Shown here one piece after another: positions 6,687-14,255 of a stretch of DNA of 26,302 nucleotides. The DNA comes from an uncultured Parolsenella sp. (lineage in GTDB: Bacteria; Actinomycetota; Coriobacteriia; Coriobacteriales; Atopobiaceae). A program made the position numbers and the translations under genes. The notes beneath the pieces were generated by a model. That model searched no databases. It was not told the DNA's origin and saw only the letters and a program-made list of their open reading frames with translations. Within the stretch, counting starts at the first letter, position 1; every line of letters starts with the position of its first letter. The stretch spans positions 1 to 26,302 of the forward strand of contig NZ_CAKUIH010000017.1 of NCBI RefSeq assembly GCF_934660935.1, read 5' to 3'.

Positions 6687-7481
6687 ATGCTCGTTGAGAT
6701 TCGGGGAGCGGGGGATATCGCTACCGGCATCGCACTTCGCCTGAGGCGCGCCGGGTGCAAGGTCGTCATGTGCGACATTGCGGTCCCCACGTCCATCCGC
6801 CGTACCGTCTGCTTTTCAGAGGCCATTCGCCTTGGCTCGTGTGAGGTTGAGGGCGTTTGCGCTCGTCTTGCCAGCTCCTGCGCGGAGGCTCGTTCGATCG
6901 TCGTCGGTGGCGACGTCGCGGTCCTCGTCGACCCCGAGGGCGAGAGCATTCCGGAGCTGAAGCCGCAGGTTGTTGTCGATGCCATCCTCGCCAAGAAGAA
7001 CCTCGGCACGAAACGGTCCATGGCTCCGTACGTCATTGGCGTTGGCCCGGGCTTTTATGCGGGCAGGGACTGCGATGCGGTCGTCGAGACCAATCGAGGG
7101 CATTTCCTCGGCCAGGTCATCTGGGATGGCCCAGCCGCTCCCAACACCGGTATCCCCGGCGTTATTGCTGGTCATTCTGCGGACCGCGTGCTGCGCGCCC
7201 CCGCAGACGGCGTCTTTGAGCCGGTCCTCCAGATTGGCGACGTCGTGCGCGCCGGCCAGGTTGCCGCGACCGTGTCCGGCGTTCCCATGACTTGCACCAT
7301 CAACGGTGTCCTGCGTGGCCTTCTCCAGGAGGGCGTTGAGGTGACGGCGGGCATGAAGTCCGGCGACATCGATCCGCGTTGCGAGCGCTCGCACTGCTTC
7401 TCCTCGTCTGACAAGGCCCGTGCCGTTGGTGGAGGCGTGCTCGAAGCGATTTGCATGCTTACCTCGAGGTTGGAGGGCTAG
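6687..7481 (+). CDS. yqeB: YqeB, selenium-dependent molybdenum hydroxylase maturation protein (EF2563 family)
   Basis: About 264 residues. The start MLVEIRGAGDIATGIALRLRR and the following CDIAVPTSIRRTVCFSEAI are the recognised YqeB/EF2563 motif, together with VDAILAKKNLGT and APYVIGVGPGFYAG. With YqeC it marks the SDMH cofactor trait; the molecular function is not established, but the GAGD motif suggests a Rossmann-like nucleotide-binding region related to the XdhC C-terminal domain. ATG 6687 is preferred because family members begin close to the IRGAGD motif and GGTGAG precedes it; a GTG at 6678 is also in frame. It is co-transcribed with the XdhC-like gene, whose start is 3 nt after this stop. 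Confidence 0.9.
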   Translation: MLVEIRGAGDIATGIALRLRRAGCKVVMCDIAVPTSIRRTVCFSEAIRLGSCEVEGVCARLASSCAEARSIVVGGDVAVLVDPEGESIPELKPQVVVDAILAKKNLGTKRSMAPYVIGVGPGFYAGRDCDAVVETNRGHFLGQVIWDGPAAPNTGIPGVIAGHSADRVLRAPADGVFEPVLQIGDVVRAGQVAATVSGVPMTCTINGVLRGLLQEGVEVTAGMKSGDIDPRCERSHCFSSSDKARAVGGGVLEAICMLTSRLEG

Positions 7482-7483
7482 GG

Positions 7484-8455
7484 ATGGAAGGCATCTCTCT
7501 TCTTCGCCGCGAACTCGCGGAGCTTGAGGCCGGAAGGTCCGTTGCCGAGGCCGTCGTGCTCTCCACTGCGGGGTCGGCCGCCCGCGCTGCCGGCGCCCGG
7601 ATGGTGCTTCTCGAGGACGGTTCCTTTCTGGGGACGGTCGGCGGCGGCTCTCCCGAGCTCGAGAGCCAGAGGCTCTGCCACGACGTGCTCTCTGGCAAGC
7701 CCGCCCTGCGAATGAACTTCAAGCGAGGTGTGGTTGATATCGCCTGCGGGGGCTCTCAGCTCATCGGCATTCGCCGTCTATCGTCTTGCGACATTCCGGC
7801 GCTCGAGGTCACTATCGCGTCCGCCGACGCGGGGGCACCCGTCGAGCTTGCCGTCGATTGGTCCGCCTCCGTCCCCGTCGCTGCCGTTGGGGGGTCCGCA
7901 GGGGCTGATTCGACCCCGCGAATGGAGGGTGACCTCTATCTTGAGCCCGTGGTGTGCGCTCCTCGGTGCGTCATCTTTGGCGGGGGTCACGTCGGCAGGG
8001 CGCTCGTGCCGGCACTCGCCGCGATCGATTTCGACGTCGTAGTCATTGACGACCGTCCGGAGGTGGCTTGCGCCGAGAACTTCCCGGCCGCCTCGAGCGT
8101 CATCCTCGGCGATTTCAAGGATATTTCCGCGAGCGTCACGATTGGCGATCGCGATTACGTCGTTGTCATGACTCACGGGCACGCGGCTGACGAAGACGTC
8201 GTCGCGCAAGTCGTCGAGGCTCATCCGCTTTATCTCGGCTGCATGGGTAGCAGGAACAAGAGGCGCGTCCTCGAAGGCGTGCTCACCTCTCGTGGCGTCT
8301 CTGCGGATGAGATCGCCGCTGTCGATCTTCCCATAGGCCTGTCTATTGGTGCTGTGACTCCCGCGGAGATTGCGGTTTCAATTGCCGCAAAGATGATTGA
8401 AGTTCGTTCGGGTCATCGTACTTCTCGGGCGACGGGCTGCCCCAGCTACCTGTAA
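7484..8455 (+). CDS. XdhC/CoxI-family molybdenum hydroxylase maturation factor
   Basis: A 323-residue protein. The N-terminal XdhC/CoxI domain shows VVLSTAGSAARAAGARMVLLEDG then GTVGGGSPE, and IACGGSQ. The C-terminal Rossmann-like domain shows VIFGGGHVGRALVPAL, VVIDDRPE, VMTHGHAADEDVV and YLGCMGSRNKR. XdhC proteins bind Moco, help with its sulfuration and hand it to the hydroxylase apo-enzyme. Here the likely task is selenated Moco. ATG 7484 is chosen because GGAGGG (7472-7477) sits 6 nt upstream; an earlier in-frame ATG (7451) lies inside yqeB. It is followed by a 122-nt gap with hairpins before modA. Confidence 0.92.
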   Translation: MEGISLLRRELAELEAGRSVAEAVVLSTAGSAARAAGARMVLLEDGSFLGTVGGGSPELESQRLCHDVLSGKPALRMNFKRGVVDIACGGSQLIGIRRLSSCDIPALEVTIASADAGAPVELAVDWSASVPVAAVGGSAGADSTPRMEGDLYLEPVVCAPRCVIFGGGHVGRALVPALAAIDFDVVVIDDRPEVACAENFPAASSVILGDFKDISASVTIGDRDYVVVMTHGHAADEDVVAQVVEAHPLYLGCMGSRNKRRVLEGVLTSRGVSADEIAAVDLPIGLSIGAVTPAEIAVSIAAKMIEVRSGHRTSRATGCPSYL

Positions 8456-8467
8456 GAAGGGTCTCAT

Positions 8468-8529
8468 TGCACGACGGTTGCAGCGTCGTGCATAAACATG
8501 GCGACCGTTGTGTATTTCTCGAAACAACG
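8468..8529 (+). promoter_or_regulatory. structured leader upstream of modA (overlapping inverted repeats)
   Basis: Three inverted repeats: (a) TGCACGACG / CGTCGTGCA, perfect 9-bp stem, 7-nt loop, 8468-8492; (b) ACGGTTGC (8474-8481) with GCGACCGT (8501-8508), 7 of 8, which competes with (a); (c) CGTTGT (8506-8511) with ACAACG (8524-8529). There is no T-run. The layout could be an attenuator, an operator or a small riboswitch. I cannot match it to the Moco RNA motif by eye. Confidence 0.45.
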
Positions 8530-8577
8530 AATCGCGTAGATTTCCCGTGGAACGTCGGATTGAAAGGAAGGACCTCC

Positions 8578-9438
8578 ATGAAATCGATCACCCGCAAGCA
8601 GGCAATCGCTTCCATCGGGGCGGGTGCCGCCGCCGTCGCTGGCCTCGGGCTCGCCGGATGTGGCGCCTCTGGCTCCGCCGCAGCGACTTCCGCCGCGTCT
8701 GACGAGAAGCTCGTCGTCTTTGCCGCAGCAAGCATGACCGAGAGCCTCACCAAGGCGACTGAGTCCTTCTCGAAGGACACCGGCACCGAGGTTAGCTTCA
8801 ATTTCGATTCCTCCGGCACCCTGAAGACCCAGATTCAAGAAGGTGCCGAGTGCGACGTTTTCATCTCCGCCGGACAAAAGCAGATGAACCAGCTCGATGC
8901 CACCGCAGACCCCGAGATCAATACCGAGGGCCTTGACCTTATCGAGTCCGATACGCGCTTCAACATCCTTCAGAACGAGGTCACGCTCGTTGTCCCCGAA
9001 GGCAATCCCAAGGGCATCCAGAACTTCGAGGACCTCGCTGACCGCCTCACGGCTGGTGACGTCAAACTCGCCATGGGTAACTCCGATGTTCCCGTTGGGC
9101 AGTACACCCAGAAAATCCTGAAGTATTTCAACCTCAACGAGGACGAACTCGTGGCCTCTGGCGTGATCACCTATGGCACCAACGTCAAGGAGGTCACGAT
9201 CCAGGTGTCCGAGGCAGCTGTCGATTGTGGTGTCATTTACCGCACCGATGCGGTGTCAGCAGGTCTTGCGGTCGTCGATTGCGCCACCAAGGATATGTGC
9301 GGCGAGGTCGTCTATCCGATCGCCGTCGTCAAGGGCACGAAGCGCGAGGACGCCGCCAAGTCCTATCTCGAGTTCCTCAAGGGCTCCGAGGCCTCCGCTT
9401 GCTTCGAGGAGGTCGGCTTCAAGCCGCTGTCCGCGTAA
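8578..9438 (+). CDS. modA: molybdate ABC transporter substrate-binding lipoprotein
   Basis: A 286-residue lipoprotein. The signal peptide MKSITRKQAIASIGAGAAAVAG ends in a lipobox L-A-G-C (Cys29). The mature domain begins KLVVFAAASMTESLTKATESF and has VSFNFDSSGTLKTQIQEGAECDVFISAGQKQM, the ModA signature with the oxyanion-binding Ser residues. Later motifs include VPVGQYTQKIL and AAVDCGVIYRTDA. It binds molybdate (or tungstate) outside the membrane for ModBC. The start ATG 8578 follows AAGGAAGG; an upstream in-frame start at 8467 would put 37 non-signal residues before the lipoprotein signal and run through the leader hairpins, so it was rejected. Confidence 0.94.
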   Translation: MKSITRKQAIASIGAGAAAVAGLGLAGCGASGSAAATSAASDEKLVVFAAASMTESLTKATESFSKDTGTEVSFNFDSSGTLKTQIQEGAECDVFISAGQKQMNQLDATADPEINTEGLDLIESDTRFNILQNEVTLVVPEGNPKGIQNFEDLADRLTAGDVKLAMGNSDVPVGQYTQKILKYFNLNEDELVASGVITYGTNVKEVTIQVSEAAVDCGVIYRTDAVSAGLAVVDCATKDMCGEVVYPIAVVKGTKREDAAKSYLEFLKGSEASACFEEVGFKPLSA

Positions 9439-9458
9439 TTGTCGATAGGATCTGAGCC

Positions 9459-10133
9459 ATGGATTGGTACCCGCTCATAAACTCGCTGCGCATCGCCGCC
9501 GTCTCGACGGTTGCCGTGTTCTTCCTGGGGCTCGGTGCGGCGTGCGCGATTGCGAAGCTTCCCAGAACGGTAAGGGCCCTGCTCGATGTGGTGCTCACGC
9601 TCCCACTCGTCTTGCCGCCGACCGTTGTTGGGTACCTGCTCCTGCTCGTTCTCGGACCCAGACGTCCCATCGGCGCCTGGATGCTCGAAGCCTTTGGGAT
9701 TCGTCTCACCATGACGTGGTACAGCGCGATCTTCGCGTGCGTTGTCGTCGCCTTTCCCCTTATGTATCGAACGGCTCGCGGTGCCTTCGAGGCCTATGAC
9801 AAGACCTTGACGCACGCCGCTCTCACTCTTGGCAAGAGCCGCGTGTGGGCGTTCTGGCGGGTCCAGGTTCCCGGTTGCGCCCAGGGCATTCTTGCGGGGG
9901 CGGTTCTCGCGTTCGCGCGCGCCCTCGGGGAGTACGGGGCCACGGCCATGGTCGCGGGATATACACCTGGCCAGACCGCAACGGTCTCCACGACCGTCTA
10001 TCAGCTGTGGCGCACGGGCGATGACGCGCTCGCGTTTCGATGGGTTCTCGTCAACGTCGCCATATCGGCCGTCGTCCTTCTTGCCATGAACTGGCTTGAG
10101 GGTAGGGCCCGTACGCAGGGGAGGCGGGCATGA
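9459..10133 (+). CDS. modB: molybdate ABC transporter permease
   Basis: A 224-residue integral membrane protein with about five to six hydrophobic helices. It shows LTLPLVLPPTVVGYLLLLVLG near residue 50-70, and the cytoplasmic coupling region LTHAALTLGKSRVWAFWRVQVPG (EAA-like loop), then FARALGEYGATAMVAGYTPGQT, which is characteristic of ModB. Length is typical. It starts 20 nt after modA, and its stop overlaps the modC start (ATGA), so the two products are translationally coupled. It forms the membrane channel with ModC as ATPase. Confidence 0.94.
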   Translation: MDWYPLINSLRIAAVSTVAVFFLGLGAACAIAKLPRTVRALLDVVLTLPLVLPPTVVGYLLLLVLGPRRPIGAWMLEAFGIRLTMTWYSAIFACVVVAFPLMYRTARGAFEAYDKTLTHAALTLGKSRVWAFWRVQVPGCAQGILAGAVLAFARALGEYGATAMVAGYTPGQTATVSTTVYQLWRTGDDALAFRWVLVNVAISAVVLLAMNWLEGRARTQGRRA

Positions 10134-11257
10134 GCCTTTTCGTTGGCATCACAAAACGCCTCGGCGACTTCGTCCTCGACGTGTCCTTCAACGCGGATGA
10201 CCCGAGCGAGACGCTTGCGATTCTCGGTGCGTCCGGCTGTGGTAAGAGCATGACCCTCAAGTGCATCGCCGGCATCGAGCGCCCTGACAAGGGTCGTATC
10301 GTTTTGAACGATCGCGTGCTGTTTGACTCGGAGGCGCGCGTTGACGTGCCGGTGCAAGATAGGCGCGTGGGCTATCTCTTTCAGAACTACGCGCTGTTCC
10401 CGACGATGACGGTTCTCGACAATGTCATGGCAGGTGTGCGAGGAGGATCTCGCAACGAGCGTCGCGAGAGGGCTTTGGAGCAGATCCGAGCCTTCCGCCT
10501 GGAGGGCCTCGAGGGCTTGCGTCCGGCCGAGCTGTCTGGTGGCCAGCAGCAGCGTTGCGCCCTCGCGCGCATCATGGCGAACGATCCGGAGCTCCTCCTT
10601 CTCGACGAGCCCTTCAGCGCGCTTGACGGTTACTTGCGTTGGCAGCTCGAGCTCGAGCTCGGAGACACGCTTCGCGCGTTTCCCGGAGGCGTGGTGTTTG
10701 TCACGCACAGTCGCGACGAGGTGTATCGCATGAGCCAGCGCGTTTGCGTGCTCGACCATGGCAAGAGCGGCCGTACGGTGCCCACCCGCGAGTTGTTCGA
10801 TACCCCCGCGACTCTGGCGGAGGCCCTCATCAGTGGTTGCAAGAACGTGAGTGCGGCGCTGCCGGTGGGAGAGACTTCCCTTGTCTGCACGGATTGGGGC
10901 GTGACCCTTGATTGCGCGCGTCCGGTCGAGGGCTGCGACCACGTTGGCCTCCGCGCGCACTTCCTAAGGGTTGTCGAGGCTGATGGTCGAGCCGTGGATA
11001 CCCTTGGTGACGCGCCCACGGGGTTTGGGAGTGAGGCCGTGCCAAATCGCGGCGAGCTCGACAAGACCGTCAACCTCATCCCCTGCGAGGTGGCGCGCGT
11101 TATCGACAACGTCTTCTCGACCATCGTTATGTGCTCAAGTCCCGGTGGCGGGATGCTTCGCGTCGAGCTCGAGAAGGCGGCGTGGGCTTCGCTTGAGAAC
11201 CCCTCACGCGTTACGCTTGAGGTTGCCCCGTCTGACGTCATGTGCTTGGAGGCGTAG
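10130..11257 (+). CDS. modC: molybdate ABC transporter ATP-binding protein
   Basis: A 375-residue ATPase. Walker A is GASGCGKSMT, the Q-loop lies in LFQNYALFPTMTVLDNV, the ABC signature is LSGGQQQRCALARI, Walker B is LLLLDEPFSALDG, and the switch His is in VFVTHSRDEV. The C-terminal part (about 235-375) is a TOBE-like regulatory extension with VGLRAHFLRV and ARVIDNVFSTIVMC, as in other Gram-positive ModC proteins; it may sense the anion. The start overlaps the modB stop by four bases. Confidence 0.94.
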   Translation: MSLFVGITKRLGDFVLDVSFNADDPSETLAILGASGCGKSMTLKCIAGIERPDKGRIVLNDRVLFDSEARVDVPVQDRRVGYLFQNYALFPTMTVLDNVMAGVRGGSRNERRERALEQIRAFRLEGLEGLRPAELSGGQQQRCALARIMANDPELLLLDEPFSALDGYLRWQLELELGDTLRAFPGGVVFVTHSRDEVYRMSQRVCVLDHGKSGRTVPTRELFDTPATLAEALISGCKNVSAALPVGETSLVCTDWGVTLDCARPVEGCDHVGLRAHFLRVVEADGRAVDTLGDAPTGFGSEAVPNRGELDKTVNLIPCEVARVIDNVFSTIVMCSSPGGGMLRVELEKAAWASLENPSRVTLEVAPSDVMCLEA

Positions 11258-11262
11258 GGAAC

Positions 11263-12213
11263 GTGCAAGACACCTTTGGAAGAACCATCAGCTACATGAG
11301 GCTGTCCGTCACGGACAAGTGCAATTGTCGATGCATCTACTGCATGCCCCGCGGGGGCGTCGCCCGTCACACTCATGGAGAGGTCCTCTCGTTCGAGGAA
11401 ATGGCGGAGATCGTCCGAGCCGCGTCGAAGCTTGGCGTCCGCAAGGTTCGCGTTACGGGCGGCGAGCCGCTGGTGAGGCGAGGAATCGTGGACCTTGTCG
11501 CTATGCTCTCCGGCATAGGGGGCATCGACGAGGTCGATATGACGACGAACGGAACCTTGCTCGCGCCTCTCGCGAAAGACCTTCGCGCCGCCGGGCTAAC
11601 TCGCCTTAACATCTCGCTCGACACGCTTCGTCCCGATCGCTACCAAGAGATTTCACGCGTCGGCGAGCTCTCGGACGCTCTGGACGGAATACGCGCTGCC
11701 AAGCTGGCCGGTTTTCCGCCGCCAAAGATAAACTGTGTGCTCATGGGCGGAGTGAACGACGATGAGGCGGCGGACTTCGTTGACATTGCACGAAGGGAGC
11801 CCGTTGAGGTTCGCTTTATCGAGCTCATGCCCATGGGAGAATGTGCCTGCTGGCCGAAGGAGCGTTTCGTTTCCGGCGACGTCGTCCTCGAAGCGGTGCC
11901 CGAGCTCGAACGCGTTGGCGAGGGTGGCGTGGCGGAGCTCTACTCCGCACCGGGGTTTCTCGGGCGTGTCGGGCTCATTCGCGCCGTGAGCCACAGATTC
12001 TGCTCGGGATGCGACCGTGTCCGCGTCACGGCGGACGGCAGGCTCAAACCCTGCCTTCACTCCGCCACCGAAGTGCCTCTTCGCGGCTTGCATGGCTCGG
12101 AGCTCGAGCGCGCCATCGCCCGTGGCATCGAGGCCAAGCCGGCTCATCACAACCTCGTCCCGGGGCTTCGCTCGAGCGAGACCCCGAGGGACATGTTCGA
12201 GATAGGGGGCTAG
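11263..12213 (+). CDS. moaA: GTP 3',8-cyclase (molybdopterin biosynthesis, radical SAM)
   Basis: A 316-residue radical SAM enzyme that, with MoaC, turns GTP into cyclic pyranopterin monophosphate. The N-terminal cluster motif is in VTDKCNCRCIYCMPRGG (Cys20, Cys24, Cys27). KVRVTGGEPLVRRG follows. The C-terminal cluster cysteines lie in HRFCSGCDRVRV and LKPCL. The protein ends in the double glycine (M-F-E-I-G-G) that enters the MoaA active site. I chose GTG 11263 because FGRTISYMRLSVTD follows at the family-typical distance and GGAGG/TAGGGA precede it; a GTG at 11242 overlaps modC and would remove the ribosome site. Confidence 0.95.
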   Translation: MQDTFGRTISYMRLSVTDKCNCRCIYCMPRGGVARHTHGEVLSFEEMAEIVRAASKLGVRKVRVTGGEPLVRRGIVDLVAMLSGIGGIDEVDMTTNGTLLAPLAKDLRAAGLTRLNISLDTLRPDRYQEISRVGELSDALDGIRAAKLAGFPPPKINCVLMGGVNDDEAADFVDIARREPVEVRFIELMPMGECACWPKERFVSGDVVLEAVPELERVGEGGVAELYSAPGFLGRVGLIRAVSHRFCSGCDRVRVTADGRLKPCLHSATEVPLRGLHGSELERAIARGIEAKPAHHNLVPGLRSSETPRDMFEIGG

Positions 12214-12214
12214 G

Positions 12215-12724
12215 GTGGAGGATTCCCAGACCACATCGGCAAGCATTCGCGATGCCGAGTTCACGCACGTAAACGAGCAAGGCCGTGCCCGCATGGTCGA
12301 CGTTGGCGGCAAGCCTGTGACGGTTCGAGTCGCGCGCGCCGCCGCGAAGGTGCTCATGGCTCCGAGCACGCTCGAGCTTGTGCGGACCGGTGGCACACGC
12401 AAGGGCGATGTCCTCGCTGTCGCCCAGGTAGCCGGCATTATGGCCGCAAAGCGCACGTGGGAGATTATTCCGATGTGCCACCAGATTCCGCTTTCCGGCG
12501 TGGATATCAACTTCGCGCTAGAGGATGACGGGATCGCGATTGAGGCCACGGCTCGCTGCAAGGGGGAGACCGGTGTGGAGATGGAGGCGCTCACTGCAGC
12601 ATCCGTGGCCGCGCTGACCATCTATGACATGTGCAAGTCGCATCAGCGTGATATGGAGATCACGGCTGTTCGCCTTATGGAGAAGACTGGGGGCCGTAGC
12701 GGCCATTTTGTGAGGGGAGAGTAG
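12215..12724 (+). CDS. moaC: cyclic pyranopterin monophosphate synthase
   Basis: A 169-residue MoaC, partner of MoaA in making cPMP. Signature stretches: FTHVNEQGRARMVDVGGK near the start, RTWEIIPMCHQIPLSGVDINF in the middle, and IYDMCKSHQRDMEI with the active-site Asp and Lys of the D-M-C-K motif. The C-terminus EKTGGRSGHFVRGE is normal. The GTG start is one base after the moaA stop. Family length, no anomaly seen. Confidence 0.95.
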   Translation: MEDSQTTSASIRDAEFTHVNEQGRARMVDVGGKPVTVRVARAAAKVLMAPSTLELVRTGGTRKGDVLAVAQVAGIMAAKRTWEIIPMCHQIPLSGVDINFALEDDGIAIEATARCKGETGVEMEALTAASVAALTIYDMCKSHQRDMEITAVRLMEKTGGRSGHFVRGE

Positions 12725-12725
12725 C

Positions 12726-13199
12726 GTGGGAGAGTTCGTCGTTTCGCCCGGAGCCCTTGCGGGCGAGGTCATTGCCGTCTGCACGAGCGCCGAGAAGGGC
12801 GTTCGCAAGCAGTCTGTTGCTTCCATTGAGCTAGAGATGGGCACCGGCGTCGTCGGTGATGCGCATTCTGGAGCCTGGCACCGCCAGGTGAGCCTGCTGC
12901 CGGGTGAGGCCGTTGATGACCTGCGCCAGGTTCTGCCCAATCTCAGGGCGGGCGACTTCGCGGAGAACATCCTTACGCGCGGTCTCGACCTCAAGTCGCT
13001 TCCCGTGGGTACGGTCATTTCCGTCGGGGAGGCGCTCCTCGCCGTGACGCAAATCGGCAAGAAATGCCATAACGACTGCGAGATTAAGCGCCTGGTGGGA
13101 AAGTGCGCCATGCCGAGCGAGGGCATCTTTACCGTTGTCATTCGAGGGGGAGAGGTTCGCCCCGGCGACGAGGTGCACGTCATGGAGGTGAGTCGCTAA
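12726..13199 (+). CDS. MOSC-domain protein
   Basis: A 157-residue stand-alone MOSC domain. Visible features: GEVIAVCTSAEKGVRKQSV, GVVGDAHSGAWHRQVSLL, LRAGDFAENILTRGLDL, and the conserved cysteine region TQIGKKCHNDCEIKR. MOSC domains (MoCo sulfurase C-terminal) bind Moco or carry sulfur through a conserved Cys. In bacteria small MOSC proteins sit with moaC/mogA genes. The GTG start is one base after the moaC stop, and the stop overlaps the next ATG by one base, so it belongs tightly to the cofactor operon. The exact reaction is unknown; sulfur or selenium relay to Moco is inference. Confidence 0.9.
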   Translation: MGEFVVSPGALAGEVIAVCTSAEKGVRKQSVASIELEMGTGVVGDAHSGAWHRQVSLLPGEAVDDLRQVLPNLRAGDFAENILTRGLDLKSLPVGTVISVGEALLAVTQIGKKCHNDCEIKRLVGKCAMPSEGIFTVVIRGGEVRPGDEVHVMEVSR

Positions 13200-14233
13200 T
13201 GAGGGAACTTCCCGTTCAGCAGGCAGTGGGACACGTGCTCTGCCACGACATGACCCAGATCATTCCCGGCAAATTCAAGGGGGCTCGTTTCCGTAAGGGC
13301 CACGTCGTGGCTCCGGAGGACGTCGACGTGTTGCTCTCGATGGGCAAGCGCAGCGTTTATGTGCTCGAGCTCGAGCCGGGCATGCTTCACGAGGATGACG
13401 CCGCCATTCGCCTCTGCGAGATCATGGAGGGTGACGGTTGCGTTCGCTCGCCCGAGATCCGCGAGGGCAAGATCGAGTTGCGTGCTGCCCACGACGGGTG
13501 CTTTCGCGTACGGAGCGAGGCGCTTGCCGCCGTTAACTCGGTGACGCAGGTCATGGTAGCCACGCGCGCCGGTAACACGGCGGTTCATGCTGGCGATAAG
13601 CTCGCGGGAATGCGCGTCATTCCGCTTGTGATCGAGGAGTCAAAGCTTGAGGAGGCCCGCCGCGTGGCTGACGCTTGCGCTGGCGAGGGGCCCGTCTGTG
13701 AGGTTCTGCCTTACAAGCTCCGTCGCGTTGGCATCGTCACCACGGGCAGCGAGGTCGCCGCGGGGCTTATCGAGGATTCGTTCACTCCCGTCGTCAAGAG
13801 CAAGCTCGCCGAGTACGGCATGGAGTGCGTTGCCCACGAGATGCCCGGCGACGATGTCGAGGATATCGTCGCCGCGATCAGGCGCGTGCGCGAGGCGGGT
13901 GTTGACCTCGTTGTCTGCACCGGTGGCATGAGCGTCGACCCGGACGACAACACCCCTGGTGCCATCCAGGAGAGCGGTGCCGAGATGGTGACCTACGGCG
14001 CGCCCGTCCTTCCGGGCGCCATGGTCTTCGTGGGATACTATGTCGATGGCACCCCCGTGCTTGGTCTTCCTGGCTGCGTGATGTTCGCGCGAGCCACGAT
14101 TCTCGACCTCATCATGCCTCGCGTCGCGGCGGGCGTACGCCTGACGCGCGCGGATATCGTCGCCTATGCAGAGGGCGGACTCTGTCTCGGCTGCGAGGAG
14201 TGCCACTACCCAATCTGTCCCTTCGGCAAGTAG
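13199..14233 (+). CDS. MoeA-like molybdopterin-binding protein with Cys-rich C-terminal tail
   Basis: A 344-residue protein. Residues about 175-315 are a MoCF/MogA-MoeA fold with RRVGIVTTGSEVAAG, DLVVCTGGMSVDPDDNTPGAI and VLGLPGCVMFARATILDL. The N-terminal half has VGHVLCHDMTQIIPGKFKGA and resembles the MoeA N-terminus only loosely; classical domains III/IV look reduced, and the protein is shorter than E. coli MoeA (411). The tail GGLCLGCEECHYPICPFGK carries four closely spaced cysteines (C-x2-C-x2-C-x4-C), a possible metal or Fe-S site. It probably works in Mo insertion or in selenated-cofactor handling. ATG 13199 overlaps the previous stop. Confidence 0.85.
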   Translation: MRELPVQQAVGHVLCHDMTQIIPGKFKGARFRKGHVVAPEDVDVLLSMGKRSVYVLELEPGMLHEDDAAIRLCEIMEGDGCVRSPEIREGKIELRAAHDGCFRVRSEALAAVNSVTQVMVATRAGNTAVHAGDKLAGMRVIPLVIEESKLEEARRVADACAGEGPVCEVLPYKLRRVGIVTTGSEVAAGLIEDSFTPVVKSKLAEYGMECVAHEMPGDDVEDIVAAIRRVREAGVDLVVCTGGMSVDPDDNTPGAIQESGAEMVTYGAPVLPGAMVFVGYYVDGTPVLGLPGCVMFARATILDLIMPRVAAGVRLTRADIVAYAEGGLCLGCEECHYPICPFGK

Positions 14234-14255
14234 GCTTTGGCTAGTAGGAGTGCGC

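Noticed and set aside
8467..8577. Upstream extension of modA
   Set aside because: It would place 37 residues ahead of a typical lipoprotein signal and run through the leader hairpins; ATG 8578 has a good ribosome site.
10001..10960. 319-codon minus-strand frame opposite modB/modC
   Set aside because: Antisense shadow of clear transporter genes; no family likeness.
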